Positions 14,588 through 20,637 of a DNA stretch of 64,000 nt are shown in pieces. Under the pieces are notes generated by a model. That model ran no database searches. It saw only the letters and a program-made list of their open reading frames with translations, and was not told where the DNA came from. The stretch is from a virus. The position numbers and the translations under genes are program-made. Every line of letters begins with the position of its first letter. Position 1 is the stretch's first letter. Where the stretch lies: positions 62,001 through 126,000 of the IMG/VR virus record IMGVR_UViG_3300032268_001078, one strand, 5' to 3'.

Positions 14588-15232
14588 TTAAAAACCAAAA
14601 GCTTTAATAGTATAATCAAAAGGATTTCCTTCAATGTTTTTAACTTGATCTAACATCATTTGTGCTAATTCTCTTACTTCAACTTGAGCGTGTTCACTGT
14701 TTCTTAACTGTTGAAAATGCGCAAAACTACGCCAGTTAAACATAATATCCATTGTTATTTGACTATTAAATGTCTTAAAAAACCTAGCTGATTCTTTCGC
14801 GCGTTTTCTACCTAGTATAGGAGTTAAATCTTTTAAACAATCATGATATAATTTATTAGCTCTTTTTGTATGAGTAGATAAAATATACAACCATTTATCT
14901 TCAACTTCTGTAGTTTTTATATCTTCCCAATCTTCAGGTAAATAAAAATTATCTTCTTTTAGCTCTTTATATCTAGCACTTTCACCATTAATACTAACTC
15001 CAATTCTGTGTTTTAGTAAATGAATATGAGTTGCTTGATCTACTGTAACTAAAAAATGTAAACTAGACTTTTCAAAAGGTGTGTGATGACCTTCTTTAGC
15101 TAACATCTCCAATAATTTAGGAACTCTATTTATTTTATCTTCATTTAAATCTCTAGATGTACTAGTCCATGCCGAACATGCATGAACTAAATCGTCTCCA
15201 TAATGTCCCAATAATTCTACTTTGTTTTTCAT
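14588..15232 (-). CDS. thyX: flavin-dependent thymidylate synthase
   Basis: 214 residues. It methylates dUMP with methylene-THF, FAD and NADPH. Recognised by GHHTPFEKSSLHF, the signature KHRIGVSINGESARYKEL and FQQLRNSEHAQVEVRELA. The classical motif RHRxxSxNxxSxRY appears with Lys for the first Arg and one extra residue after HR. It lies four bases after a small unknown gene in the nucleotide block and would use dUMP made by the dCTP deaminase-like enzyme. Confidence 0.93.
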   Translation of the reverse strand: MKNKVELLGHYGDDLVHACSAWTSTSRDLNEDKINRVPKLLEMLAKEGHHTPFEKSSLHFLVTVDQATHIHLLKHRIGVSINGESARYKELKEDNFYLPEDWEDIKTTEVEDKWLYILSTHTKRANKLYHDCLKDLTPILGRKRAKESARFFKTFNSQITMDIMFNWRSFAHFQQLRNSEHAQVEVRELAQMMLDQVKNIEGNPFDYTIKAFGF

Positions 15233-15236
15233 AATT

Positions 15237-15425
15237 TTAACCTTGTTTTGTTCCTAATGCCCAAACTGATTGTGGAAATAATTCTTTTCTCAGTTTTAAT
15301 ATAATGTCTCTTTTTTCTTGAAATTTATCCCCATAATAAGGATGATATCCATTTAAAACTTCTTTTGTTATTTCATAATCTAATTTAGCTATTAAAGCCA
15401 TTTTTTCTATTCTTTCTTTATCCAT
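15237..15425 (-). CDS. small hypothetical protein
   Basis: 62 residues from the ATG at 15425 (MDKERIEKMALIAKLDYEIT). A TTG at 15455 would add ten residues and overlap the GT2 gene, which is less likely. Mostly helical and charged, ending SVWALGTKQG. Family not recognised. It lies between the GT2 and thyX genes, with no own promoter visible. Confidence 0.6.
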   Translation of the reverse strand: MDKERIEKMALIAKLDYEITKEVLNGYHPYYGDKFQEKRDIILKLRKELFPQSVWALGTKQG

Positions 15426-15441
15426 TATTATAGTAATATCT

Positions 15442-16149
15442 TTAAAAATAACCAACGTCTTTATAAAAGTAATTAAGATTTTTTCTATTTTTATAGTTAT
15501 TTAATAATAATTTTATCATTTTTCCATAACCATATCTTTTAAATCTTCTATTATTTTGAGTAATTAAATCTGGTATTAATAAAAATCTTGATGGTTTTAC
15601 TTGACGACTTAAAAGCCAATCTTCAGATTGAGTTGCTTTTTCATCATATCCTCCTAGTTTTTTAAAAACATCTTTTTTAACTAATGTGAAACCACCAATA
15701 GCAAATGGTTGGGTTTTAGAAAGATACCAAGTTATTAATAAGTTTATACGAAATAATAGCCAAGCTCTAACATCAAATTCTCCTTTATACCATGGAGTAG
15801 TACCCACCATGTCAATTGGTCTATTATATATACTATCAAACGCTGTTTTGATTGACTGTCTATCTGTAAAAGTGATATCTGCATCTAAAAATAAGATATA
15901 AGGTGTTTTTACTAATTTAGCTCCTGCATTTCTTCCTATTGCTGGAAGTCCTCCATCTATTATTTTTAAATTTAAATCAAGTTCAAAAGCATAAGTATTA
16001 GCTAATACTCTAGTTCTATCTGTAGATTTAGCATCAGCAAGAATAATTAAAGTATTTCCAATATTTTGTTGTTTTAATTCTAAAAATAATTGTTTAATGT
16101 TTTCTTCTTCGTTTTTACAAGGAATAACAATAGTTAAGATTTTTTCCAT
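15442..16149 (-). CDS. family 2 glycosyltransferase
   Basis: 235 residues with the GT-A fold of GT2: LTIVIPCKNEEENIKQLF at the N-terminus, ADAKSTDRT, the metal-binding FLDADITF (DxD-type, about residue 93), and GGFTLVKKDVFKKLGGYDE with an acidic acceptor-site SEDWLLSRQ. It transfers a sugar from a nucleotide sugar to an unknown acceptor. A hydrophobic stretch (LLFRINLLITWYL) may contact membrane. It overlaps the phosphoesterase gene by 16 bases. The acceptor could be an envelope lipid/glycan or DNA; the sequence does not decide. Confidence 0.85.
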   Translation of the reverse strand: MEKILTIVIPCKNEEENIKQLFLELKQQNIGNTLIILADAKSTDRTRVLANTYAFELDLNLKIIDGGLPAIGRNAGAKLVKTPYILFLDADITFTDRQSIKTAFDSIYNRPIDMVGTTPWYKGEFDVRAWLLFRINLLITWYLSKTQPFAIGGFTLVKKDVFKKLGGYDEKATQSEDWLLSRQVKPSRFLLIPDLITQNNRRFKRYGYGKMIKLLLNNYKNRKNLNYFYKDVGYF

Positions 16150-16820
16150 AATTTTAAAGTATTATATTCTGAGTAGTATGTTATATGAGAACAATTTTCA
16201 ACCCAATCTCCACAATTCATATAACGAATACCATCAATCACTTTATCAGAAGGTGAATGAATATGACCACAAACTACTGTATGACAGTTTCTTTTTTTAG
16301 CTTGTCTTACCATTTCATTTTCAAAATCAACCATAAATGAAATAGCAGCTTTAATATTGTCTTTTAAAAACTTAGATAAACTTTTTTTCTTACCGAATTT
16401 TTTTAAGAATCTATCAATTACAATTGCAAGATCATACCCTAAAGATCCAAGCATACCAAGCCAATGCATTTGAACAATACCGTCGTACTTATCCCCATGA
16501 CAGAACCAGATTCCATCTTCTACATACTCATCTACAACTGTAATATTACCAATTTCTAAAGGTGTGTATTTTCTTAAAAATTCATCATGGTTTCCAGAAA
16601 TCCAAATAATTTGTTTGTCTTTTGAAAGTTTTAGAAATCTTCGAATAACTCTAGTTTGATTATAATCAAACTTTTTGTATTTTTTAAATAACCATCCGTC
16701 GATAATATCACCAACTAAAATGTATCTTTCATAACTTTCATCTTCAAGTAAACGTAGAACGTTTTCTGCTTGACATCCTTTTGATCCAACATGGATGTCT
16801 GATATTACTAGTGTTTTCAT
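16134..16820 (-). CDS. LpxH-like calcineurin-type metallophosphoesterase
   Basis: 228 residues. Metal-binding motifs are complete and in order: SDIHVGS (residue 7), GDIIDGW (~38), SGNHDEFL (~75), CHGDKYD (~110) and CGHIHSPSD (~182). Layout and length resemble UDP-2,3-diacylglucosamine pyrophosphatase (LpxH) of lipid A synthesis. It starts inside the HPRT stop (ATGA overlap) and runs into the GT2 gene. It may act on envelope lipid intermediates together with GT2, or on a nucleotide pyrophosphate; the family is broad. Confidence 0.8.
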   Translation of the reverse strand: MKTLVISDIHVGSKGCQAENVLRLLEDESYERYILVGDIIDGWLFKKYKKFDYNQTRVIRRFLKLSKDKQIIWISGNHDEFLRKYTPLEIGNITVVDEYVEDGIWFCHGDKYDGIVQMHWLGMLGSLGYDLAIVIDRFLKKFGKKKSLSKFLKDNIKAAISFMVDFENEMVRQAKKRNCHTVVCGHIHSPSDKVIDGIRYMNCGDWVENCSHITYYSEYNTLKLWKKS

Positions 16821-17326
16821 TTATAATAAATAGCTTTTAAATGTCGTGAACCACCATTTTCGTCGTCCATTCCATAACCAATATACCAAAAATCATTATT
16901 TTCTTTAGGAACACTCATAATACACATTTCTTCTCTGTATTTGTCATCATATTTTTTTAATGCAAAAATACCTTCAACACTTTTTGCTCCTTTGTACTCA
17001 TAGTGAATTTTTAAGTACTCATAAGTAATTCCACTGTCTAAAATATCATCAATAAGATAAACGTGTTTGTCTGTCACGTCTACCCTACTGTCTAACAACA
17101 TTTTAAATCCAGTGTTTTCTGTTCCTGTGTATGAAGCACAATTTACAAAATCACAAATAATATTCATACGTTGGAGTTCTTGCATCAAATCCGCGTAAAA
17201 CATAAAACCTCCACGCATTACTCCAATCATTACAATTGGTTCGTCTACGTTGTGTCTCATCATAATTTTCTCAACAATTTTGAGAACACCCATACGAATT
17301 TGATGTGGATTTAATAATACTTGCAT
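16817..17326 (-). CDS. hypoxanthine/guanine phosphoribosyltransferase
   Basis: 169 residues, the usual HPRT length. The pyrophosphate loop GVMRGGFMFYADLM (~38), the flexible-loop region SYTGTENTG and the PRPP motif VYLIDDILDSGITYEYL (~92) are intact. It converts guanine or hypoxanthine plus PRPP to GMP or IMP. Placed next to queC and near dpdA-like, it could salvage guanine released by base exchange in DNA (inference). Its ATG overlaps the stop of the 51-residue gene. Confidence 0.9.
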   Translation of the reverse strand: MQVLLNPHQIRMGVLKIVEKIMMRHNVDEPIVMIGVMRGGFMFYADLMQELQRMNIICDFVNCASYTGTENTGFKMLLDSRVDVTDKHVYLIDDILDSGITYEYLKIHYEYKGAKSVEGIFALKKYDDKYREEMCIMSVPKENNDFWYIGYGMDDENGGSRHLKAIYYK

Positions 17327-17481
17327 TATACTAGTTCCTCTACAATACCTACTAATTCTGATATGATTAAAATAATTGCTCCAAGGCTAATGCTCCAGAA
17401 TAAAGCAACATAGCCAGAGATTCTAACAGCTGATTTTAAAAAGCTGACTGACTGATGTAGTTTAGGATCTGGATGTTTCAT
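17326..17481 (-). CDS. small single-pass membrane protein (51 aa)
   Basis: An ATG at 17481 opens 51 codons ending in TAA at 17326-17328. The product reads MKHPDPKLHQSVSFLKSAVR, then a hydrophobic segment (about 21-42, VALFWSISLGAIILIISELV) and GIVEELV. It overlaps the queC end by 20 bases and shares a base with the HPRT start, exactly filling the only gap between them, which argues that it is real. Function unknown. Confidence 0.6.
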   Translation of the reverse strand: MKHPDPKLHQSVSFLKSAVRISGYVALFWSISLGAIILIISELVGIVEELV

Positions 17482-18334
17482 GTTTGTCTAAAACTTGTTT
17501 TACGTATTCTACAACATATTCCCAACTTACAGGACCAAATTCATCAGCATATTGAACTGGATCTTTACGACCTAATTTCAAAAATGCTTCTACTCTTTCT
17601 ACACTTGATGCTGATTTAAAATCACTAAACCATTCTTTTTCATAACAAACATTGTCTCCAACTGTATATTCAATACTATGTTGAATTGGTTTATAAGATG
17701 TGTTTGTTTTGCTGTAAACTTTATCAAAGTTCAAATGTAAAAAAGTGCAACATTCTTCTCCATCTTTTAAAATATCAAATTTATCTCCTAACAAATATGG
17801 AGTATAATATGCTACTTTTTCAGCACCCCAGTTACCCATTTTAAAAGCAAATTCATCTGCATCTCTAAATTCTTGTCTGCAATCTGGATAGATACTATGA
17901 TCACCTGCGTGGATGCCCATAGCAATTTCAACATTACAATTTTTAGATTCTGCAATTGATAAAGCTACTGCTTGAATAATTGAACTAAAGATTTTGTTTC
18001 TGTTTGGTACTACTGTTGCTTTCATATTTTCTTCAGCATAGTGACCTTCAGGAACTTCTGCTCCTCCTGTTACTAGAGCTGAATTGAGTAGTTGGCTTAG
18101 TCCATCTAATTTAATTACTTGATACTTAACTTTTGGATAATAATACTCATCTTCATAACGAGAATGTGCATTAACATATCTTACTAAAGCTTGAGCACGT
18201 TCAAGTTCAATTGAGTGTTTTTGCCCATAGTCAAAAGACAGTGCGGTTACTTCATAGCCCTTGGCGAGTAGATGAAGTAACAATGTGGAGCTGTCCATAC
18301 CTCCACTTAATGATAGTACTGCTTGTTTATTCAT
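17462..18334 (-). CDS. queC: 7-cyano-7-deazaguanine synthase (QueC-like)
   Basis: 290 residues, a little longer than typical QueC (~230). The PP-loop LSLSGGMDSSTLLLHLLAKG and FDYGQKHSIELERA are intact, as is the AMGIHAGDHSIYPDCRQEF block. It converts 7-carboxy-7-deazaguanine to preQ0 with ATP and ammonia. The C-terminal zinc site normally reads CGxCxxCxxR; here the aligned segment is FSDFKSASSVERVEAF, with no cysteines, although the VERVEAF and GRKDPVQYAD context is kept. It overlaps the upstream gene at the start codon. Confidence 0.88.
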   Translation of the reverse strand: MNKQAVLSLSGGMDSSTLLLHLLAKGYEVTALSFDYGQKHSIELERAQALVRYVNAHSRYEDEYYYPKVKYQVIKLDGLSQLLNSALVTGGAEVPEGHYAEENMKATVVPNRNKIFSSIIQAVALSIAESKNCNVEIAMGIHAGDHSIYPDCRQEFRDADEFAFKMGNWGAEKVAYYTPYLLGDKFDILKDGEECCTFLHLNFDKVYSKTNTSYKPIQHSIEYTVGDNVCYEKEWFSDFKSASSVERVEAFLKLGRKDPVQYADEFGPVSWEYVVEYVKQVLDKHETSRS

Positions 18335-18750
18335 TATAACTTTATTGTTCTTAGTGTTTTAATAATAATTTCTTCTGGTTCAAATTTACTTACTTCTGGG
18401 TCTTTACTTGCGGCATATTCAATACTTCCTTGGCTTAATGTTTCAACCCAAAATGTTTTGATCATTTTAGATCTAATGATTTTACCATCTTGATTTCTAG
18501 TCACTTTTATTACAGCAATTTCATGTTGCCATGAACTTCCAATCGTACTATCACCTAAATCATGAATTAATTGTCCCTTAATAATCATATTAGGTTCATA
18601 ACTTTGTGGATTGTAAATAGTATTAGTAAGTGTTCCCCAAGAAGTACCTGATGTTGATGTTAATATACCTGTAGCTGTAGCACTTGAGGGCAAAGTAGTG
18701 GATGTAGTAGTTGCTGTAGCACTTGATGGTATAGTAGAGGTTGTTGTCAT
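18334..18750 (-). CDS. hypothetical protein with Ser/Thr-rich repeat N-terminus
   Basis: 138 residues. The first ~40 are low complexity with a duplicated unit (TSTIPSSATATT, TSTTLPSSATAT), then a domain with MIIKGQLIHDLGDSTIGSSW and IAVIKVTRNQDGKIIRSKMI. I do not recognise it. Its stop overlaps the queC start (TAATG), so it is co-transcribed with queC. It may be a virion or accessory protein; nothing indicates catalysis. Confidence 0.7.
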   Translation of the reverse strand: MTTTSTIPSSATATTTSTTLPSSATATGILTSTSGTSWGTLTNTIYNPQSYEPNMIIKGQLIHDLGDSTIGSSWQHEIAVIKVTRNQDGKIIRSKMIKTFWVETLSQGSIEYAASKDPEVSKFEPEEIIIKTLRTIKL

Positions 18751-18763
18751 CTTATTTATTTTA

Positions 18764-19021
18764 TTAAATATATTCGTTACCGTTTTGTTTACTTAAAGCT
18801 GTAAAATAATGGTGTACAAGTTTTCCTTTATCTTCTGTTGGAATTGTTGTTGCCATAACTAAATGCATATTATCTTCAAAAGTTTCCATTTGGTCTTTAT
18901 TAGTATAATCAATGTTTTCTAAAAAACCAAATGCTAAATTTCTAGTAGACCCATCAGGAGACGACAACATACCAAGTATATTATCCCACATATCAGTATC
19001 AAATTTTAGTAATTCTTCCAT
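18764..19021 (-). CDS. hypothetical protein (85 aa)
   Basis: 85 residues from the Met at 19021 (MEELLKFDTDMWDNILGMLS). An upstream in-frame Met at 19057 lies within the terminator hairpin and is rejected. Mostly helical, acidic, ending SKQNGNEYI. Family unknown. It heads the transcript that continues through the Ser/Thr-rich gene into queC and HPRT. Confidence 0.65.
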   Translation of the reverse strand: MEELLKFDTDMWDNILGMLSSPDGSTRNLAFGFLENIDYTNKDQMETFEDNMHLVMATTIPTEDKGKLVHHYFTALSKQNGNEYI

Positions 19022-19035
19022 ATTGCTATTTATTA

Positions 19036-19045
19036 TAATATAAGA
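19036..19045 (-). promoter_or_regulatory. class A upstream motif (sense TCTTATATTA)
   Basis: Fourteen bases before the 85-residue gene and overlapping the T-run of the terminator at 19040-19069; probable start of the queC-HPRT-GT2-thyX transcript. Confidence 0.45.
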
Positions 19046-19069
19046 AAGGGTTGGCAAAATACCAACCCT
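19040..19069 (-). terminator. Rho-independent terminator after the DUF5679-like gene
   Basis: Sense stem AGGGTTGG / CCAACCCT with a 7-base loop, then TTCTTATATT. The T-run is short, so it may be leaky. Confidence 0.7.
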
Positions 19070-19092
19070 CTTAATAGATTTTTTAAAATAAA

Positions 19093-19290
19093 TTAAAAAT
19101 CTTGTTTTGCAATTCCAGCTTCGATAGCTGCTAATGCTTTAGCTTCAGACAAAATAGCTGTCATTTTGTTTCCTGCTGCGTTTGTTCCTTTAGCGATAAA
19201 ACCACCACGTGATGTTTTGCTAATTGTTACTTCTACGAAAGCTACTCCTTTTTGTTTTGCTTTCAAATCGTATGCTACTAGTTGTTCCAT
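19093..19290 (-). CDS. DUF5679-like small protein lacking the zinc cysteines
   Basis: 65 residues. The layout matches the small phage zinc-ribbon family DUF5679 (typically AYCxKCKxK ... KGxCPxCGxKM), but here it reads VAYDLKAKQK ... KGTNAAGNKM: every metal-binding Cys is replaced while the flanking residues remain. The match is my own recollection of the family pattern. It is last in the dpdA-like transcript, before a terminator. If correct it is a zinc-free relative of unknown role. Confidence 0.6.
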   Translation of the reverse strand: MEQLVAYDLKAKQKGVAFVEVTISKTSRGGFIAKGTNAAGNKMTAILSEAKALAAIEAGIAKQDF

Positions 19291-19293
19291 ATT

Positions 19294-19503
19294 CTATATT
19301 TCTGTTATTTGTTGTGTATTGTTAAAGTATGTTTCTAAAAAACTTTTAGGATAAAGTATTATTTTTCCTCTATAAACTGGATTAGATACTTCTCTTATTT
19401 TTGTTTGTACATTAAATTTTATTGCTTCGTTATTTACTTCTTTTCCTAATTCTCGTCCAGCGGCTTTTCCTAAAAAATCGTATAATGATAAATACTCGTC
19501 CAT
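19294..19503 (-). CDS. hypothetical protein (69 aa)
   Basis: 69 residues, MDEYLSLYDFLGKAAGRELG, then NVQTKIREVSNPVYRGKIIL and SFLETYFNN. Soluble, mixed alpha/beta. Its ATG overlaps the stop of the dpdA-like gene (position 19503), so it is translated with it. Family not recognised. Confidence 0.65.
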   Translation of the reverse strand: MDEYLSLYDFLGKAAGRELGKEVNNEAIKFNVQTKIREVSNPVYRGKIILYPKSFLETYFNNTQQITEI

Positions 19504-20279
19504 TATTGCATAAATTGTTTAAATGTTTCTATATTTTTTAAAGCTAAATCTAATTTTTCTTGATCTTGAGATTCAAATACATTTTCTACTTTAGTTTTAG
19601 GCTTAAAGTTGATTCCTAAGTGTTCTGTGTAATCAATCATTTCAAATCCTAATGTAACGGGATTTGAAGTATCACAAGATTTAATTTCAGGATAAAAAAC
19701 TGATGGATAGTGTTTGAATTCTGATGCAAAATTAGTTCCTAATAAATGATGATGAACTTTAGAACTCAATCTACCTGTAGCTTTTAAATAAGTAATAAAC
19801 TCTACTCTACCTAGTGTTTTTCTTGTTTCAAAGTGTTCGTGAGTTGAAAAATCATCATAAAACTGACCTAAATGATTAAAACCAATGTATTTTACTCCAT
19901 CTGCTACGAGTTTTTCATATAACTCTTCAGCTTCAAACATATTGTTTGCTTGTAATACAACCATAATTTTATCACTGTCGATTTTTGTTCTCCAGTGTTT
20001 ATAGTTTTCATATGTTTTATCTGCATCATTCCAAGCATCAGGAACAATAAATGCATTAGGTTTAATTTTTACATAAAGATCTATTAATGTTTTGTCGTCT
20101 TTCAAGTCATCTTCAAAAAGACCATTATCCATCATAATAAATCTGCCATTTTCTCTTGCTTTCAAAAAATGATTCATATAATCTTCATCGTGAGCAAACG
20201 ATGGTAAGAAATAATCAAAATCATTAAATTCAAAACTTTTTTCTAAAAGTGCTTTTGGGCATTCGTGACTAACTTTCAT
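19503..20279 (-). CDS. dpdA: DpdA-like DNA 7-deazaguanine transglycosylase (TGT superfamily)
   Basis: 258 residues. Phage DpdA proteins are TGT-like enzymes that swap guanine in DNA for preQ0 or a derivative. Consistent features: FIMMDNGLFEDD with the conserved Asp (~50), FIVPDAWNDADKT, the barrel strands KIMVVLQANN and GVKYIGFNHLG, HHLLGTNFASEF, and EIKSCDTSNPVTLG near the end. No tRNA-TGT zinc site is seen. The assignment is supported by FolE, QueD, QueE and QueC in the same block. Own class A motif and upstream terminator. A non-TGT barrel enzyme remains possible. Confidence 0.65.
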   Translation of the reverse strand: MKVSHECPKALLEKSFEFNDFDYFLPSFAHDEDYMNHFLKARENGRFIMMDNGLFEDDLKDDKTLIDLYVKIKPNAFIVPDAWNDADKTYENYKHWRTKIDSDKIMVVLQANNMFEAEELYEKLVADGVKYIGFNHLGQFYDDFSTHEHFETRKTLGRVEFITYLKATGRLSSKVHHHLLGTNFASEFKHYPSVFYPEIKSCDTSNPVTLGFEMIDYTEHLGINFKPKTKVENVFESQDQEKLDLALKNIETFKQFMQ

Positions 20280-20284
20280 AACTA

Positions 20285-20294
20285 TAATATAAGA
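20285..20294 (-). promoter_or_regulatory. class A upstream motif (sense TCTTATATTA)
   Basis: Five bases before the dpdA-like start and touching the terminator T-run. Confidence 0.45.
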
Positions 20295-20319
20295 AAAAGG
20301 GCTTGGAAAACCAAGCCCT
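20291..20319 (-). terminator. Rho-independent terminator after the 93-aa gene
   Basis: Sense 9-bp stem AGGGCTTGG / CCAAGCCCT with TTTT loop and TTTTTCTTATA tail. It separates the 93-residue gene from the dpdA-like transcript. Confidence 0.85.
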
Positions 20320-20333
20320 ATTAAAGTGTTTTA

Positions 20334-20615
20334 TTAAAACGCATATGGGTTAGGTACAATATCTGCTGAACCAGAATAAATTATAGCTACACCAGATGAT
20401 TGAGTTACTTGATAAATATAACCATATACACCCGCACCCGCTGAAAAACTAACATTATTTAAATTTCCACTTAAATTACCAATTTTAACGTTTGCTATAG
20501 TATTAGTTACTGGGTAGTACCAAAATCCATCAGTAGATGCTGATACAGATCCTGATAAAACTGTTCCGCCCCCAAATCCATATGGGTGTTTCGAAATATC
20601 TATTTGTCCTTGCAT
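20334..20615 (-). CDS. hypothetical protein, Gly/Ser-rich, possibly virion
   Basis: 93 residues, beta-rich and Gly/Ser/Val-rich (YGFGGGTVLSGSVSASTDG, NVSFSAGAGVYGYIYQVTQS), a composition like the fibre proteins of this phage. Class B motif 12 bases upstream and a terminator directly behind. It may be a small virion or fibre-accessory protein; family not recognised. Confidence 0.65.
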   Translation of the reverse strand: MQGQIDISKHPYGFGGGTVLSGSVSASTDGFWYYPVTNTIANVKIGNLSGNLNNVSFSAGAGVYGYIYQVTQSSGVAIIYSGSADIVPNPYAF

Positions 20616-20627
20616 TTTATTTGTTTA

Positions 20628-20637
20628 TAATAAATAT
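20628..20637 (-). promoter_or_regulatory. class B upstream motif (sense ATATTTATTA)
   Basis: Twelve bases before the 93-residue gene; its outer end touches the RNR stop codon. Confidence 0.4.

Noticed and set aside
15426-15455. TTG start at 15455 for the small gene before thyX
   Set aside because: It would overlap the glycosyltransferase gene; the ATG at 15425 avoids this and fits the start usage of the genome.
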